Below, piece after piece: positions 8,838 through 18,563 of a stretch of 64,000 nucleotides of DNA. Under the pieces are notes generated by a model. That model was given only the letters and a program-made list of their open reading frames with translations. It was not told where the DNA came from and ran no database searches. This DNA comes from Paenibacillus zeirhizosphaerae (GTDB lineage Bacteria; Bacillota; Bacilli; Paenibacillales; Paenibacillaceae), in NCBI RefSeq assembly GCF_030705605.1, contig NZ_JAPCKK010000006.1, positions 1-64,000 of the forward strand, given 5' to 3'. Position 1 is the stretch's first letter. Every line of letters starts with the position of its first letter. A program made the position numbers and the translations under genes.

Positions 8838-9383
8838 ATGGGAGAAAACCATAATAACAACTGGCCGGTTTGGGCTACAGAACCGGTTGAAATAAAGACT
8901 CCTGATCCTGCATGGTTAGAGAAGGGGAGATATGAAGTTAATCAATTAAGAGAACATCTTTCTCCTTTCGGAGTTAGTGAGATTGAGCATGTTGGAAGCA
9001 CATCGATACCGAATCTCCCTGCAAAACCCATTATTGATATGATGGCACAGATTAAATCCTATGATGATTTAGAAGAGATTGTTGAAAAACTAAAAGCCGA
9101 TAATTGGAATTATGTGCCACCGGAACTGGATGGACGAGAGTGGAGAAGATTTTTTGTCAAGGTTAAAGGCGATAAAAGACAATGTCATCTTCATCTTATG
9201 TTGGAGAATGAAGAACGGTGGGGAAAACAAATCATTTTCCGAGATAAACTTCGTGAAAATCCTTTATTGGCTAGACAATATGCCGAACTAAAAAGGAAGT
9301 TAGCAGAAGAGAACCATGATGATAGAGAAGCTTACACTTATGCAAAAACTGATTTTGTAAAGAGGGTATTAGAATCAGAATGA
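8838..9383 (+). CDS. GrpB family (UPF0157) protein
   Basis: 181 residues. The sequence EHVGSTSIPNLPAKPIIDM is the hallmark of the GrpB/UPF0157 family, which shares the nucleotidyltransferase fold; GSTS plus the Asp of IDM correspond to its GS...D site. FxxxLRxNPxLAxxYxxLK and the final HDREAYTYAKTDFV segments are also typical. No in vivo role is established. It follows the DUF6933-like gene by 28 bases with TTTTGGAGGT upstream, so the two may be co-transcribed. Confidence 0.93.
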   Translation: MGENHNNNWPVWATEPVEIKTPDPAWLEKGRYEVNQLREHLSPFGVSEIEHVGSTSIPNLPAKPIIDMMAQIKSYDDLEEIVEKLKADNWNYVPPELDGREWRRFFVKVKGDKRQCHLHLMLENEERWGKQIIFRDKLRENPLLARQYAELKRKLAEENHDDREAYTYAKTDFVKRVLESE

Positions 9384-9508
9384 TGATATTTATGTTTCTC
9401 AGAGATGGGTAATCCTTCAGATAATATTGATTATTTAGCGGCGTGCCATCCGTAACCTGCTGGATAATGCCGTCAGGCATAGTAGTGATTTCGTCATTCA
9501 AGGCTGCT

Positions 9509-9781
9509 TTAACGAGCCTGGTCAGCCTGGACCATAGCTTCTATGTACTGTAACAAGCTTTGTTTCTGCAGCTCGATGGACTGTATGCGTTGGGATAGGC
9601 CCGAAAAGAAAGCTTCAATCTGTGCTCTTGTTGTATTTGCGGCGTGTCCTTTCCAGTCACCGAGTCGCTTGTACAAGCTTTTGGCTTCGATCTCATCCGC
9701 CCGCAGCCGTTCCAGTAGACGGGTCAGCTCCCTTTCAGCCCTCCTTAGATCATGCAATTCAACCAGCAGCTTTCCGCCCAT
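9509..9781 (-). CDS. Small helical protein overlapping the lipase gene, LXG/YwqI-like
   Basis: 90 residues, almost wholly helical, with heptad-like Leu spacing (LHDLRRAERELTRLLERL). This amphipathic pattern resembles the helical LXG/WXG100-type domains or their partner proteins in type VII secretion. The ATG at 9781 has GGGGGAAG five bases upstream; longer in-frame starts exist at 9817 and 9796 without such a site. The gene begins inside the last 23 bases of the lipase gene, in another frame, so it could be an independent coupled protein or a domain split from the lipase. Assignment to type VII secretion is inference. Confidence 0.55.
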   Translation of the reverse strand: MGGKLLVELHDLRRAERELTRLLERLRADEIEAKSLYKRLGDWKGHAANTTRAQIEAFFSGLSQRIQSIELQKQSLLQYIEAMVQADQAR

Positions 9782-10649
9782 AAATGCTTCCCCCATGTAA
9801 TCCGTTTTTAAATTCATACTGATTCAGGCTATGATAATTCGGTCCGCCAAAGGAGTTGCTGATCTTTTCGACAATACCGATATCTTTATTTGCATTCTCA
9901 TAATTGGAATCTATGTAGTAGGTAGCTCCAACATGCCGGTCATATCCTCCGAAAAGGCCACTGGCCACAAAGTCCCCTGGATGAGCAAAATTAGTAATCT
10001 GGTTATCGAATTCGCCTTCTTCGGCTTTACGTTGCACCTCTGGTGTCAGACTGGATATTACCGAAGGCGCGCTAAAGGTTACAGCCGTCATTCCAGTGTA
10101 AGCTGCAGCATACTGTGCGTTTCCGCCTCCGAGTGAGTGCCCTGTAAGAGAGAATTTGTAGTCTTTATATTTACTCTGCATCTCTTTTGCGTAGTTTTCG
10201 GCTTCGTACATTTGATTGTTTTTGCCAGCAATAGAGGTCTTATCCAGTTTTTTGTCCAGTTCACCCAGCCAATTTTCCACATGGGTTGCTCCAGTGACAT
10301 CCCTGACTTTTTGCGTGCTTTTGTCCAACCATTCAGGGGTGGTATCCAGACTTTGGTCAATTTTACGCCCGATTTCAGGTATGCCGATTCGGCCATCCAT
10401 GATGAAGTCGGGGAGGGATGTCGATATTGGTGCGCTGCCTTCCGTTCCTCTATAGGCGATCACGGCTTGCTTGGTTTCAGGATTGTAGAAGGTTACTGCA
10501 TTGAAGCCAGAAATGTTATTACTTATAGTGTCTTCAAGCACCTTCCAGCCAGGAAGATTTCCCAGTTCATCCTCCGTCGTTCTATCTTTATATGCTAGTT
10601 GGGACATCTTTTTATAAGTCTCATCATTTATTTTTGAAGGATCACTCAT
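9759..10649 (-). CDS. Alpha/beta-hydrolase lipase, possible type VII secreted effector
   Basis: 296 residues. The nucleophile elbow GHSLGGG places Ser172; AYRGTEG (65-71) is the oxyanion-side motif of class 3/DUF2974-like lipases; Asp226 in HPGD and His273 in NYHSL complete a plausible triad. No Sec signal peptide, as in type VII effectors. Start ATG has an ideal GGAGGTAA site. Two lipoprotein genes precede it and a small helical gene overlaps its end. This resembles the Staphylococcus TslA lipase toxin, whose immunity factor is a lipoprotein, except that here the helical part is a separate ORF. Lipase fold is clear; toxin role is inference. Confidence 0.78.
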   Translation of the reverse strand: MSDPSKINDETYKKMSQLAYKDRTTEDELGNLPGWKVLEDTISNNISGFNAVTFYNPETKQAVIAYRGTEGSAPISTSLPDFIMDGRIGIPEIGRKIDQSLDTTPEWLDKSTQKVRDVTGATHVENWLGELDKKLDKTSIAGKNNQMYEAENYAKEMQSKYKDYKFSLTGHSLGGGNAQYAAAYTGMTAVTFSAPSVISSLTPEVQRKAEEGEFDNQITNFAHPGDFVASGLFGGYDRHVGATYYIDSNYENANKDIGIVEKISNSFGGPNYHSLNQYEFKNGLHGGSIYGRKAAG

Positions 10650-10678
10650 TGAATTTACCTCCGTTTGGAATTATAATG

Positions 10679-11053
10679 CTACATTTCCTCATTAAATGGG
10701 TCATAGCCCTTGGCAATAATAGCTTTTTTAAGTTCCTGGCTCATTACAAAGTCAAGGGCTTTTTTAGTGTTATAGTCGTAGGAGATATCAAAGCGCTGTT
10801 CTTCATGATTTACTACGTATCCTTCCATAGCAATTTGTGAAAGAGCCATCTCAGGTAGTAACTTGTGTTTAGTGATTACAACGTCCATATCAAATTTTTC
10901 TTTAAAATATTGAACAGCAGTCGCTTCAGCCTCCTCAAATAAGGCTTCTTTTTCGCTGTCTTTCATCTTCTGGCATCCCCCTAGCAAAGAAGTGATGACG
11001 ACTATAAAAAAAATCAAGAATAAACTCTTATAAACATATTTGATGGTTATCAC
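10679..11053 (-). CDS. Small lipoprotein, candidate immunity protein (paralogue 1)
   Basis: About 124 residues. A hydrophobic signal segment ends in the lipobox SLLGGC, followed by an acidic helix and a compact domain with YFKEKFDMDVVITKHKLLPEM and an IAMEGYV strand. The layout resembles DUF1433-type lipoproteins, some of which neutralise secreted lipase toxins. The next gene upstream encodes a paralogue with the same motifs. Start is uncertain: the GTG used here is conserved in both paralogues, while the TTG at 11062 is not. It lies 30 bases before the lipase gene and probably shares its transcript. Confidence 0.7.
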   Translation of the reverse strand: MITIKYVYKSLFLIFFIVVITSLLGGCQKMKDSEKEALFEEAEATAVQYFKEKFDMDVVITKHKLLPEMALSQIAMEGYVVNHEEQRFDISYDYNTKKALDFVMSQELKKAIIAKGYDPFNEEM

Positions 11054-11205
11054 CTTTTTCAAAATATATATAGATTATATTGGTGTAAAAAGGAAAATAC
11101 TAACATAGTCTAATGTATCATCTTCCTAGTGAACTCGTCCTGCCCTGAAAGTAGCTTTCTAATGGCGAGGGGCCCAGTGTCTCCTGACTGCAGTAGCAAA
11201 TAAAC

Positions 11206-11571
11206 TTATTTCATGTCAGGGTCAAACCCTTTATCTTTAAGAGCCTGACTAAACTCCCGACTAACTGAACCCCCGGTCACGACGTTCTTTTTATAGTCAT
11301 AAGTTAAATTAAATTTCTGATCCTCATGACCCTTGACATGTCCTATTACTGAAACCTCTGAAACAGCCATCGTCGGTAATAGTTTATGATCTGTAATAAC
11401 AATTTCTATGTTGAATTTCTCTTTGAAATAATCGACCGCAAAGGGATCAGCTTCATTAAATAAAGCTTGTTTATCTGTTTCATTCATCTGGCAACCCCCT
11501 AGCAAAGCAGCAGTTAAGATTATTGAAAATATTAGAAATAAACCATTATAAAAAATTTTGATCGCAATCAC
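11206..11571 (-). CDS. Small lipoprotein, candidate immunity protein (paralogue 2)
   Basis: About 121 residues, with lipobox ALLGGC and a domain containing YFKEKFNIEIVITDHKLLPTM and VIGHVKGHE. It is clearly a paralogue of the lipoprotein at 10679-11053: the same order of motifs and the same upstream GAAAAAGGTGAT context. An ATG at 11598 would add nine residues before the conserved GTG. Tandem lipoprotein copies next to a lipase fit expansion of toxin-immunity genes. Membrane anchoring outside the cell is predicted from the lipobox; function is inference. Confidence 0.7.
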   Translation of the reverse strand: MIAIKIFYNGLFLIFSIILTAALLGGCQMNETDKQALFNEADPFAVDYFKEKFNIEIVITDHKLLPTMAVSEVSVIGHVKGHEDQKFNLTYDYKKNVVTGGSVSREFSQALKDKGFDPDMK

Positions 11572-11812
11572 CTTTTTCGAATAAAAGTAAGCATACATAA
11601 GTTATATTAGTGTAAAAAGGGAAATACTAACATGGTCCAATGGGGCATTTTTCTTGGGCCAATGTATTGTTTTCACAGTGAACTCATCGCATTAGCCTGT
11701 TAGCGCCATTACTAGTAAAAGCGTACTGTGGTTGCTCCCACTACTACGGTTTAGAATAAGATCATGCTTTAACAATCCATATTCGAAACTACGGAAAAGA
11801 GGGGACTAACCG

Positions 11813-12784
<972 letters not shown>

Positions 12785-12828
12785 TTTTGGCACGAGGTCT
12801 GGATATCAAGCAAAATCTTTTATATAAC

Positions 12829-12876
12829 AGAGCCGCTCTGGAGGTCTGCATTCGACCTCGGAGCGGCTCTATTTTT
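12829..12876 (+). terminator. Rho-independent terminator
   Basis: The arms AGAGCCGCTC and GAGCGGCTCT, extended by GAGGT/ACCTC, are followed by ATTTTTG. It ends the aldo/keto reductase transcript. Confidence 0.88.
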
Positions 12877-12912
12877 GTTGAAGTACAGAATTTGTACACC
12901 CTCAGTAAAAAA

Positions 12913-12931
12913 AATAGTACCAGGTACTAAT
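12913..12931. promoter_or_regulatory. FapR operator at the fabH promoter
   Basis: The dyad AATAGTACC-A-GGTACTAAT has nine-base arms with one mismatch and matches the FapR consensus built on TTAGTACC...GGTACTAA. A TATAAT -10 box follows at 12941-12946, so a bound repressor would cover the -35 region. In Bacillus, FapR represses fatty acid and phospholipid genes and is released by malonyl-CoA. fabH starts 66 bases downstream of the -10 box. Confidence 0.82.
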
Positions 12932-13011
12932 ACCAAGTGTTATAATAACGAATGTACATGTTGAGCTGAACGCATGGACATTCAAATCCTGCATTCGAGA
13001 GGAGAAATACT

Positions 13012-14007
13012 ATGCTGCAATCTACAGCGAGAATAGCTGCCATTGGAACTTATGTGCCTGATAAAATAATGAGTAACGAGGATCTGGAGAAGCTGGTGGA
13101 TACCAGTGACGAATGGATCGTACAGCGGACTGGCATGAGAGAACGCCGGATTGCCGCTCCCGATCAGTTTGTTTCTGATTTGGCTATCCGTGCGGTTCAA
13201 AACATGATGCAAGCCTACAATGTTCAGGTGCAGGATGTAGATATGATCATGGTCGCCACCAGCACACCTGACTATCATTTCCCGAATGTCGCTTCACGCA
13301 TTCAAGATGCCTTTGGGATCGCTCACACGGGCTCGCTTGATCTTGGAGCAGCCTGCGCAGGATTCACTTATGGGCTTCATGTAGCTAACGGGTTGATTAC
13401 GGCAGGCCTGCATCGGAAAATCCTTGTCGTCGGAGCCGAAACACTGTCCAAAATAACGGATTATACGGACCGGACAACCTGTATCTTGTTCGGCGACGGA
13501 GCAGGGGCCGTGTTGGTGGAGTATGATGAGCAGAATCCGGGCTTTATCACGTCAGATATCGGTACAGACGGCTCGGGAGGCATCCATTTGTACCAAACAG
13601 CATTGTCCAAAAAAATGAATGAAACCGAGCTTAACGACAGCGGCCATCTGGTGCAGAACGGAAGAGAAGTTTACAAATGGGCGGTGCGAAACGTACCAGC
13701 CGGAGTGGAGCGGCTTTTGCAGCAAGGAGGCATCCATACGGAACAGTTGGATTGGTTCGTTCCCCATAGCGCCAACCTGCGCATGATCGAGTCGATTGCG
13801 GAAAAAGCAGCCATACCAATGGAAAAAGCATTGACAAGTGTGGAGTACAACGGCAATACCTCGGCTGCTTCCATTCCCCTGGCATTACAGACAGGCATTA
13901 ACGAAGGAAAGCTGAGACAGGGGGACAAAATCCTATTGTACGGTTTTGGCGGCGGGTTAACCTATGCTGGTCTGCTGCTGACATGGGGGGCTCCTGACTT
14001 ACAATGA
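13012..14007 (+). CDS. fabH: 3-oxoacyl-[acyl-carrier-protein] synthase III
   Basis: 331 residues, thiolase-fold condensing enzyme that joins an acyl-CoA starter to malonyl-ACP and so begins each fatty acid chain. Cys115 in AACAGF, His252 in VPHSANLRM and Asn282 in NGNTSAAS form the catalytic triad; IGTYVPDKIMSNEDLE is the family start. RBS is AGAGGAG. A FapR operator precedes it. It is monocistronic, closed by the hairpin at 14022-14065. Whether it prefers branched starters cannot be read from the sequence. Confidence 0.96.
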   Translation: MLQSTARIAAIGTYVPDKIMSNEDLEKLVDTSDEWIVQRTGMRERRIAAPDQFVSDLAIRAVQNMMQAYNVQVQDVDMIMVATSTPDYHFPNVASRIQDAFGIAHTGSLDLGAACAGFTYGLHVANGLITAGLHRKILVVGAETLSKITDYTDRTTCILFGDGAGAVLVEYDEQNPGFITSDIGTDGSGGIHLYQTALSKKMNETELNDSGHLVQNGREVYKWAVRNVPAGVERLLQQGGIHTEQLDWFVPHSANLRMIESIAEKAAIPMEKALTSVEYNGNTSAASIPLALQTGINEGKLRQGDKILLYGFGGGLTYAGLLLTWGAPDLQ

Positions 14008-14021
14008 ATATAACCTTATTG

Positions 14022-14065
14022 AACCCCGGGATTTCACGAGATGAAGTGCCCGGGGTTGCTTTTTC
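14022..14065 (+). terminator. Rho-independent terminator after fabH
   Basis: The arms AACCCCGGG and CCCGGGGTT are followed by GCTTTTTC. The hairpin lies between the convergent ends of fabH and the amidase gene and may serve both. Confidence 0.85.
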
Positions 14066-14081
14066 TGTAAAAGTGAATGGA

Positions 14082-15671
14082 TCAGGGGGTTAGCTGTGGA
14101 GCTTTTCTATGATGTGTGCCCTGCTCGTAGCTATAGGCCAATTTGATTAACGTCTCTTCGTCAAAGGCCCTGCCCAAAAATTCAATGCCGACAGGCAGTC
14201 CAACGGGGGTAAATCCGGCAGGCACCGTTATGGCAGGGAAGCCGGAAAAAGGACTGAGCCTGTTGTTGCCGCCTGCGTTTTGTTCTTGTCCGATTACAGC
14301 CGCGGTCTGTGTGGTGGAAGGATACACGATGGCATCCAGATGATTGTCAGCCATCACTTTAAGCAGAGCTTCCCGCGTCACTTTAGTGCGTTTCAGCACG
14401 ATATCCTTGTATTCTTCCGTATTGAGGGATTCACGGGCATTCCGTGTTTTCATGGACTCTTCCTGTTTTTTGTCGAATTGACCGGATTCAATGATAGCGG
14501 ACAGGCTGTCATAAGGAGCGGAGGGCCCCAGCTCGTGCAGATAATCATTTAACTGAAATTTGAATTCGTAGCTGCTGAGGCTCGGATAGCTCATGATCTC
14601 GGACAGATTCGGAATTGGAACCGGCACAGTTTCTGCACCGAGCGCTTTCAGCTCATCGACTGCCTTGTAAACAACGTCTGTAACCGCCATCTCTTCAGGC
14701 TTGCTGCCAAATAACTCTACTGCTACCCCGATCCGTGCTCCCTTCAAACCGTCGATCTGGAGAAAATCCGTATAGCTGGCGGGAGTCTCCCCGATGCTGT
14801 AGGCAGTGGCCACATCGTCCGGATCATAACCGGCTGTAGCATCAAGCAGAAGGGCGGCGTCAGCAACGGTGCGCGCCATAGGTCCGCCGACATCCTGAGT
14901 AAGGGCCAGCGGAATAATGCCGTCCCGGCTCGTAAGTCCGATGGTGGGCCGGATGCCGACAAGGCTGTTGAAGGTGGACGGAATGCGGATGGAGCCGCCA
15001 GTATCGGTGCCGAGCCCGGCGGCTGCGAAGTTTGCGGCAATGGCAGCGCCAGTGCCCCCGCTGGAGCCGCCCGGATAGCGGGTAAGGTCATACGGATTCA
15101 GCGTCTGTCCGCCAAGGGAGCTGGAGGTGGTAATGCCGAATGCGAATTCATGCAGGTTGGTTTTGCCTAAAACAATCGCACCAGCCTCTTTCAGTTTGGC
15201 TATTTGGTGCGCATCCTCGGCTGGAACGGAATCTTTAAGGCATAAGCACCCTGCTGTGGTGGGCATATCGGACGTATCAAAATTGTCCTTGACCAGAATG
15301 GGGATACCGTGCAGAGGGGAGCGCGGCCCTTTTTCTTGCCGTTCCCGGTCCAGTTGTTCTGCAATTTTAAGCGCATCCGGGTTAAGCGTAAGCACTGCAT
15401 TTAAGTTCATGCCTTTGTCATCATAGGTCTTGATACGGTCAAGATACATTTGCACCAGCTTTTTTGATGTGAGATTTCCTTCCTCCATAGCCTGTTGCAT
15501 TTCTGCAATTGTAGCTTCCTCCAGAATGAAGGCTTTTGAGGCCACGGAAACGTTTTTTTCGACCGACGCTGCAGCAGCAGTAGGGCTTGTCCACACCAGA
15601 GCTCCTGCAATCAGCACTCCGCTAAGCAGTGCAATGCTTCCACCTCGAAGAAACTTCAATGGGTTCTGCAA
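14082..15671 (-). CDS. Exported amidase-signature hydrolase
   Basis: 529 residues. The N-terminus (QNPLKFLRGGS, a hydrophobic stretch, then TAAAAS) is a signal peptide. The Ser-cisSer-Lys catalytic set is visible: Lys in PILVKDNFD, Ser pair in YPGGSSGGTGAAIAA, and the GLGTDTGGSIRIPS segment. The family hydrolyses amide bonds in varied compounds, and an extracellular member probably releases nitrogen from environmental amides. RBS is GGAGTGTG. It is divergent from topB across 255 bases. Confidence 0.92.
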   Translation of the reverse strand: MQNPLKFLRGGSIALLSGVLIAGALVWTSPTAAAASVEKNVSVASKAFILEEATIAEMQQAMEEGNLTSKKLVQMYLDRIKTYDDKGMNLNAVLTLNPDALKIAEQLDRERQEKGPRSPLHGIPILVKDNFDTSDMPTTAGCLCLKDSVPAEDAHQIAKLKEAGAIVLGKTNLHEFAFGITTSSSLGGQTLNPYDLTRYPGGSSGGTGAAIAANFAAAGLGTDTGGSIRIPSTFNSLVGIRPTIGLTSRDGIIPLALTQDVGGPMARTVADAALLLDATAGYDPDDVATAYSIGETPASYTDFLQIDGLKGARIGVAVELFGSKPEEMAVTDVVYKAVDELKALGAETVPVPIPNLSEIMSYPSLSSYEFKFQLNDYLHELGPSAPYDSLSAIIESGQFDKKQEESMKTRNARESLNTEEYKDIVLKRTKVTREALLKVMADNHLDAIVYPSTTQTAAVIGQEQNAGGNNRLSPFSGFPAITVPAGFTPVGLPVGIEFLGRAFDEETLIKLAYSYEQGTHHRKAPQLTP

Positions 15672-15926
15672 ATGGGTTCACACTCCTTTGTATTCGTCGT
15701 GTTATGTATAATCTAGAAATATCATAGTTTGGTGATAGATAAGTTTACAAGTTTGTAAATGGTGATTTAGTCTTAGAAACAGCCTTATTTCACGATAATA
15801 CTATTTATTTCATTCATTCTAGTGGTTTGATAGATTTTTTATTTATGATATAAAACATGACATTAACGGAGTGTGCGGAACATGTAATGGTAGTGGTATA
15901 ATGAAATCCACAGAAAGGGGAGCGTT

Positions 15927-18065
15927 ATGAAAGTACTGGTACTAGCTGAAAAACCGTCGGTAGCACGCGAGATCGCTCGTGTGATGGGAAGCCGTGAAAA
16001 GCATAAAAGCTACTTTGAAGGACCTCAATATGTAGTAACCTGGGCGCTTGGCCATCTTATCGGTCTGGCGGAGCCGGAGGATTACGATAATAAATATGCT
16101 ACATGGAAGCTGGAAGAGCTGCCGATCCTGCCGAAAACAACCAAGCTGAAGGTGCTGCGGGAAACCAGCCAGCAATTCAAAGCAGTACAGCAGCTGATGA
16201 AGCGCCAGGATATCGGGGAGCTTATCATTGCGACAGACGCCGCGAGAGAAGGGGAGCTGCTTGCCCGCTGGATTATGCAAATGGCCCATTGGAAAAAGCC
16301 GTTCCGCAGACTGTGGATCTCGTCGCAGACGGACAAGGCGATCAAGGAAGGTTTTGCGAAGCTGCTGCCTGGCAAGCAGTTCGATCGGCTGTATGAATCG
16401 GCCCGTTGCCGTGCTGAAGCCGATTGGATGGTCGGTCTGAATGTGACCCGCGCCCTCACCTGCAAATTCAATGCCCAATTGTCCGCAGGACGGGTGCAGA
16501 CGCCGACGCTGGGTATGATCATGGACCGTGAGAAAGAAATTACCGGCTTCCGCTCACAGGAATACGATACGATCGCAGGGGACTTCGGATCGTTCCAGGC
16601 AACCCGCCGCGGCAGTAACGGGGATGCCCGTATTTTTGACAGGCAGGAAACGGAGACGCTGAAGCGTAAGCTGGAAGGCAGCACAGGCACGATTGCGCAG
16701 GTGAAAAAAAGCGAGAAGGCCGAGCCACATCCGCTGCCGTACGACTTGACCGAGCTGCAGAGAGATGCGAACCGCCGTTTCGGTTTTTCCGCCAAACAGA
16801 CGTCCAATGTGCTGCAGCGCTTGTATGAACAGCACAAGCTCGTCACGTATCCGCGTACCGACAGCCGTTACCTGTCCGCGGACATTACGGGAACGCTGAA
16901 AGAGCGTCTGAACAGCGTGGCAGTAGGTCCGTATGCGGCAACTGCCCGCCCGCTGCTGCGAACGCAGCTCAAGGTGACGAAGCGTTTTGTCGATGACAGC
17001 AAGGTGACGGACCACCATGCCATTATTCCTACGGAAGAGACGGTTTTCCTGAACAAGCTCAGTGCGGAGGAGCGCAAGCTCTATGACCTGATCGTCCGGC
17101 GCTTTATCAGCCTTTTCTACGGGCCAGCCAAATATGATGCGGTTGCGGTTACGGTGGAGGCAGCCGGTGAAATGTTCCATGTGAAAGGTACCGTCATGAA
17201 GGATAGCGGCTGGCGGGTTGTGTATGACGGGGAGATCATGGACGATTCCGACGAAGACGAAGATGAGGACAGCCGGGACAAAGAGCAGCATATCATGCTG
17301 CCTGAGCTGAAGCAGGGGGAAAAGGTCAAGCTGGTCCGCTGTATCGTGAAGCCGGGCCGTACCATGCCGCCCAAACGGTACACAGAAGCAGCCCTGCTGT
17401 CACAAATGGAGAAGCATGGGCTGGGCACCCCAGCTACGCGTGCGGATATTATTGAAAAGCTGGTAAGCTCTGATACCATTGAGCGTCAGGGCAATCTGCT
17501 GCATCCGACAGGTAAAGGCAAGCAACTGATTGAGCTGGCTGCACCGCAGTTGCGGACGCCAGAACTGACGGCTCGCTGGGAGGCGGAGCTGGAGCGGATC
17601 GCCCGTGGCCAGGGCAGCCCGGATTCCTTCCTGAATGGAATCCGGGACATGACACGTGAGCTGGTAAGCACGGTCAAGAACAGCGCGGCGGAATACAAAC
17701 CGCATAACGTCACGAACAGCCACTGCCCGGACTGTGGAAGCAAGCTGCTGGAGAAGAAGGGGAAACGGGGCAAGTTTCTCGTTTGTCCGAGCCAGGATTG
17801 CGGTTACCGCCGTTCCAATGAAAAACGTCTTTCCAACCGCCGCTGCCCGCAGTGCCATAAGAAAATGGAGATGAAGGAGGGCAAGGCGGGGCTTTACGTC
17901 CAGTGTCTGCCTTGCGGGCTTACCGAGGTGCTGGATAAGGACAAATCCAGAGTCAATAAACGCGAACAGCAGCAACTGGTCAAACAGTATGCAAAGCAGG
18001 AATCCATTGGCTCCAATCTCGGGGAGCTGCTGAAAGCGGCGCTGGCCGAAAAAGAAGACAAGTAA
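15927..18065 (+). CDS. topB: DNA topoisomerase III (type IA)
   Basis: 712 residues, relaxes and decatenates DNA through a 5'-phosphotyrosine intermediate. The TOPRIM domain starts KVLVLAEKPSVAREIARVMG, with acidic residues in IIATDAAREGE; the catalytic Tyr308 lies in YPRTDSRYLS; HHAIIPTEE is the domain III motif. Two C-terminal zinc-ribbon repeats (CPDC...CPSQDC, CPQC...CLPC) precede a basic tail. An acidic insertion, DDSDEDEDEDSRDK, lies near residue 440. RBS is AAAGGGGAG. It appears to form its own unit, followed by a small gene. Confidence 0.96.
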   Translation: MKVLVLAEKPSVAREIARVMGSREKHKSYFEGPQYVVTWALGHLIGLAEPEDYDNKYATWKLEELPILPKTTKLKVLRETSQQFKAVQQLMKRQDIGELIIATDAAREGELLARWIMQMAHWKKPFRRLWISSQTDKAIKEGFAKLLPGKQFDRLYESARCRAEADWMVGLNVTRALTCKFNAQLSAGRVQTPTLGMIMDREKEITGFRSQEYDTIAGDFGSFQATRRGSNGDARIFDRQETETLKRKLEGSTGTIAQVKKSEKAEPHPLPYDLTELQRDANRRFGFSAKQTSNVLQRLYEQHKLVTYPRTDSRYLSADITGTLKERLNSVAVGPYAATARPLLRTQLKVTKRFVDDSKVTDHHAIIPTEETVFLNKLSAEERKLYDLIVRRFISLFYGPAKYDAVAVTVEAAGEMFHVKGTVMKDSGWRVVYDGEIMDDSDEDEDEDSRDKEQHIMLPELKQGEKVKLVRCIVKPGRTMPPKRYTEAALLSQMEKHGLGTPATRADIIEKLVSSDTIERQGNLLHPTGKGKQLIELAAPQLRTPELTARWEAELERIARGQGSPDSFLNGIRDMTRELVSTVKNSAAEYKPHNVTNSHCPDCGSKLLEKKGKRGKFLVCPSQDCGYRRSNEKRLSNRRCPQCHKKMEMKEGKAGLYVQCLPCGLTEVLDKDKSRVNKREQQQLVKQYAKQESIGSNLGELLKAALAEKEDK

Positions 18066-18153
18066 CACAAAACAAGCACAAATAAGCGCGAGCTCTTGAG
18101 AAGGTATAAAGCGGCTTGGAAAATGGCATGGTAAGAGCCAGGGGGTGATTACT

Positions 18154-18291
18154 GTGCCGCACCGCAAATCGTTAACGATCAAAGAGCAGCAAAATAAATC
18201 GAGCATTCTAGAGGAGAGCACCACGGTACATCCGAAGAAGGCAGCTCACCGCCCTCCCAGCCTGAACGGCATTCCCAAGCGGGAGTCCTAA
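18154..18291 (+). CDS. Small basic protein, unknown function
   Basis: 45 codons from a GTG start with AGGGGGTGATT immediately upstream. The product begins VPHRKSLTIKEQQNK and ends HRPPSLNGIPKRES; it is basic, polar and probably disordered. The strong ribosome binding site, position 89 bases after topB and the terminator-like hairpins after it favour a real gene. No family recognised. Confidence 0.5.
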   Translation: MPHRKSLTIKEQQNKSSILEESTTVHPKKAAHRPPSLNGIPKRES

Positions 18292-18356
18292 TTTTGTATG
18301 AAGGGGCTGTCCCCCAAGTGCTCGTATGACATGGGAACAGCCCGATTTACAGCCGA

Positions 18357-18403
18357 AAGGACCTCAAATTCCACTGAACAGTGGAGATTGAGGCCCTTTT
18401 TTT
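18357..18403 (+). terminator. Rho-independent terminator
   Basis: Arms of roughly 18 bases (AAGGACCTCAAATTCCACT and AGTGGAGATTGAGGCCCTT) are followed by seven T. A second stem, GGGCTGTCCC/GGGAACAGCCC, lies 50 bases earlier without a T run. They end the topB region. Confidence 0.85.
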
Positions 18404-18563
18404 AAAAGTTGGGGGATGCACAAAAGCAGCGGAGAGGACGAAGCAATTCCGGAAAAGCGGAGCGGTCCCCTTTGGCCCGAAGGGTCAACAGGGATTGTAG
18501 GAATGCTTCGTTCTCGGAGCGTCTGATCCAATCACTGGATAAAATAGATGAAGGTTGAGGCGT

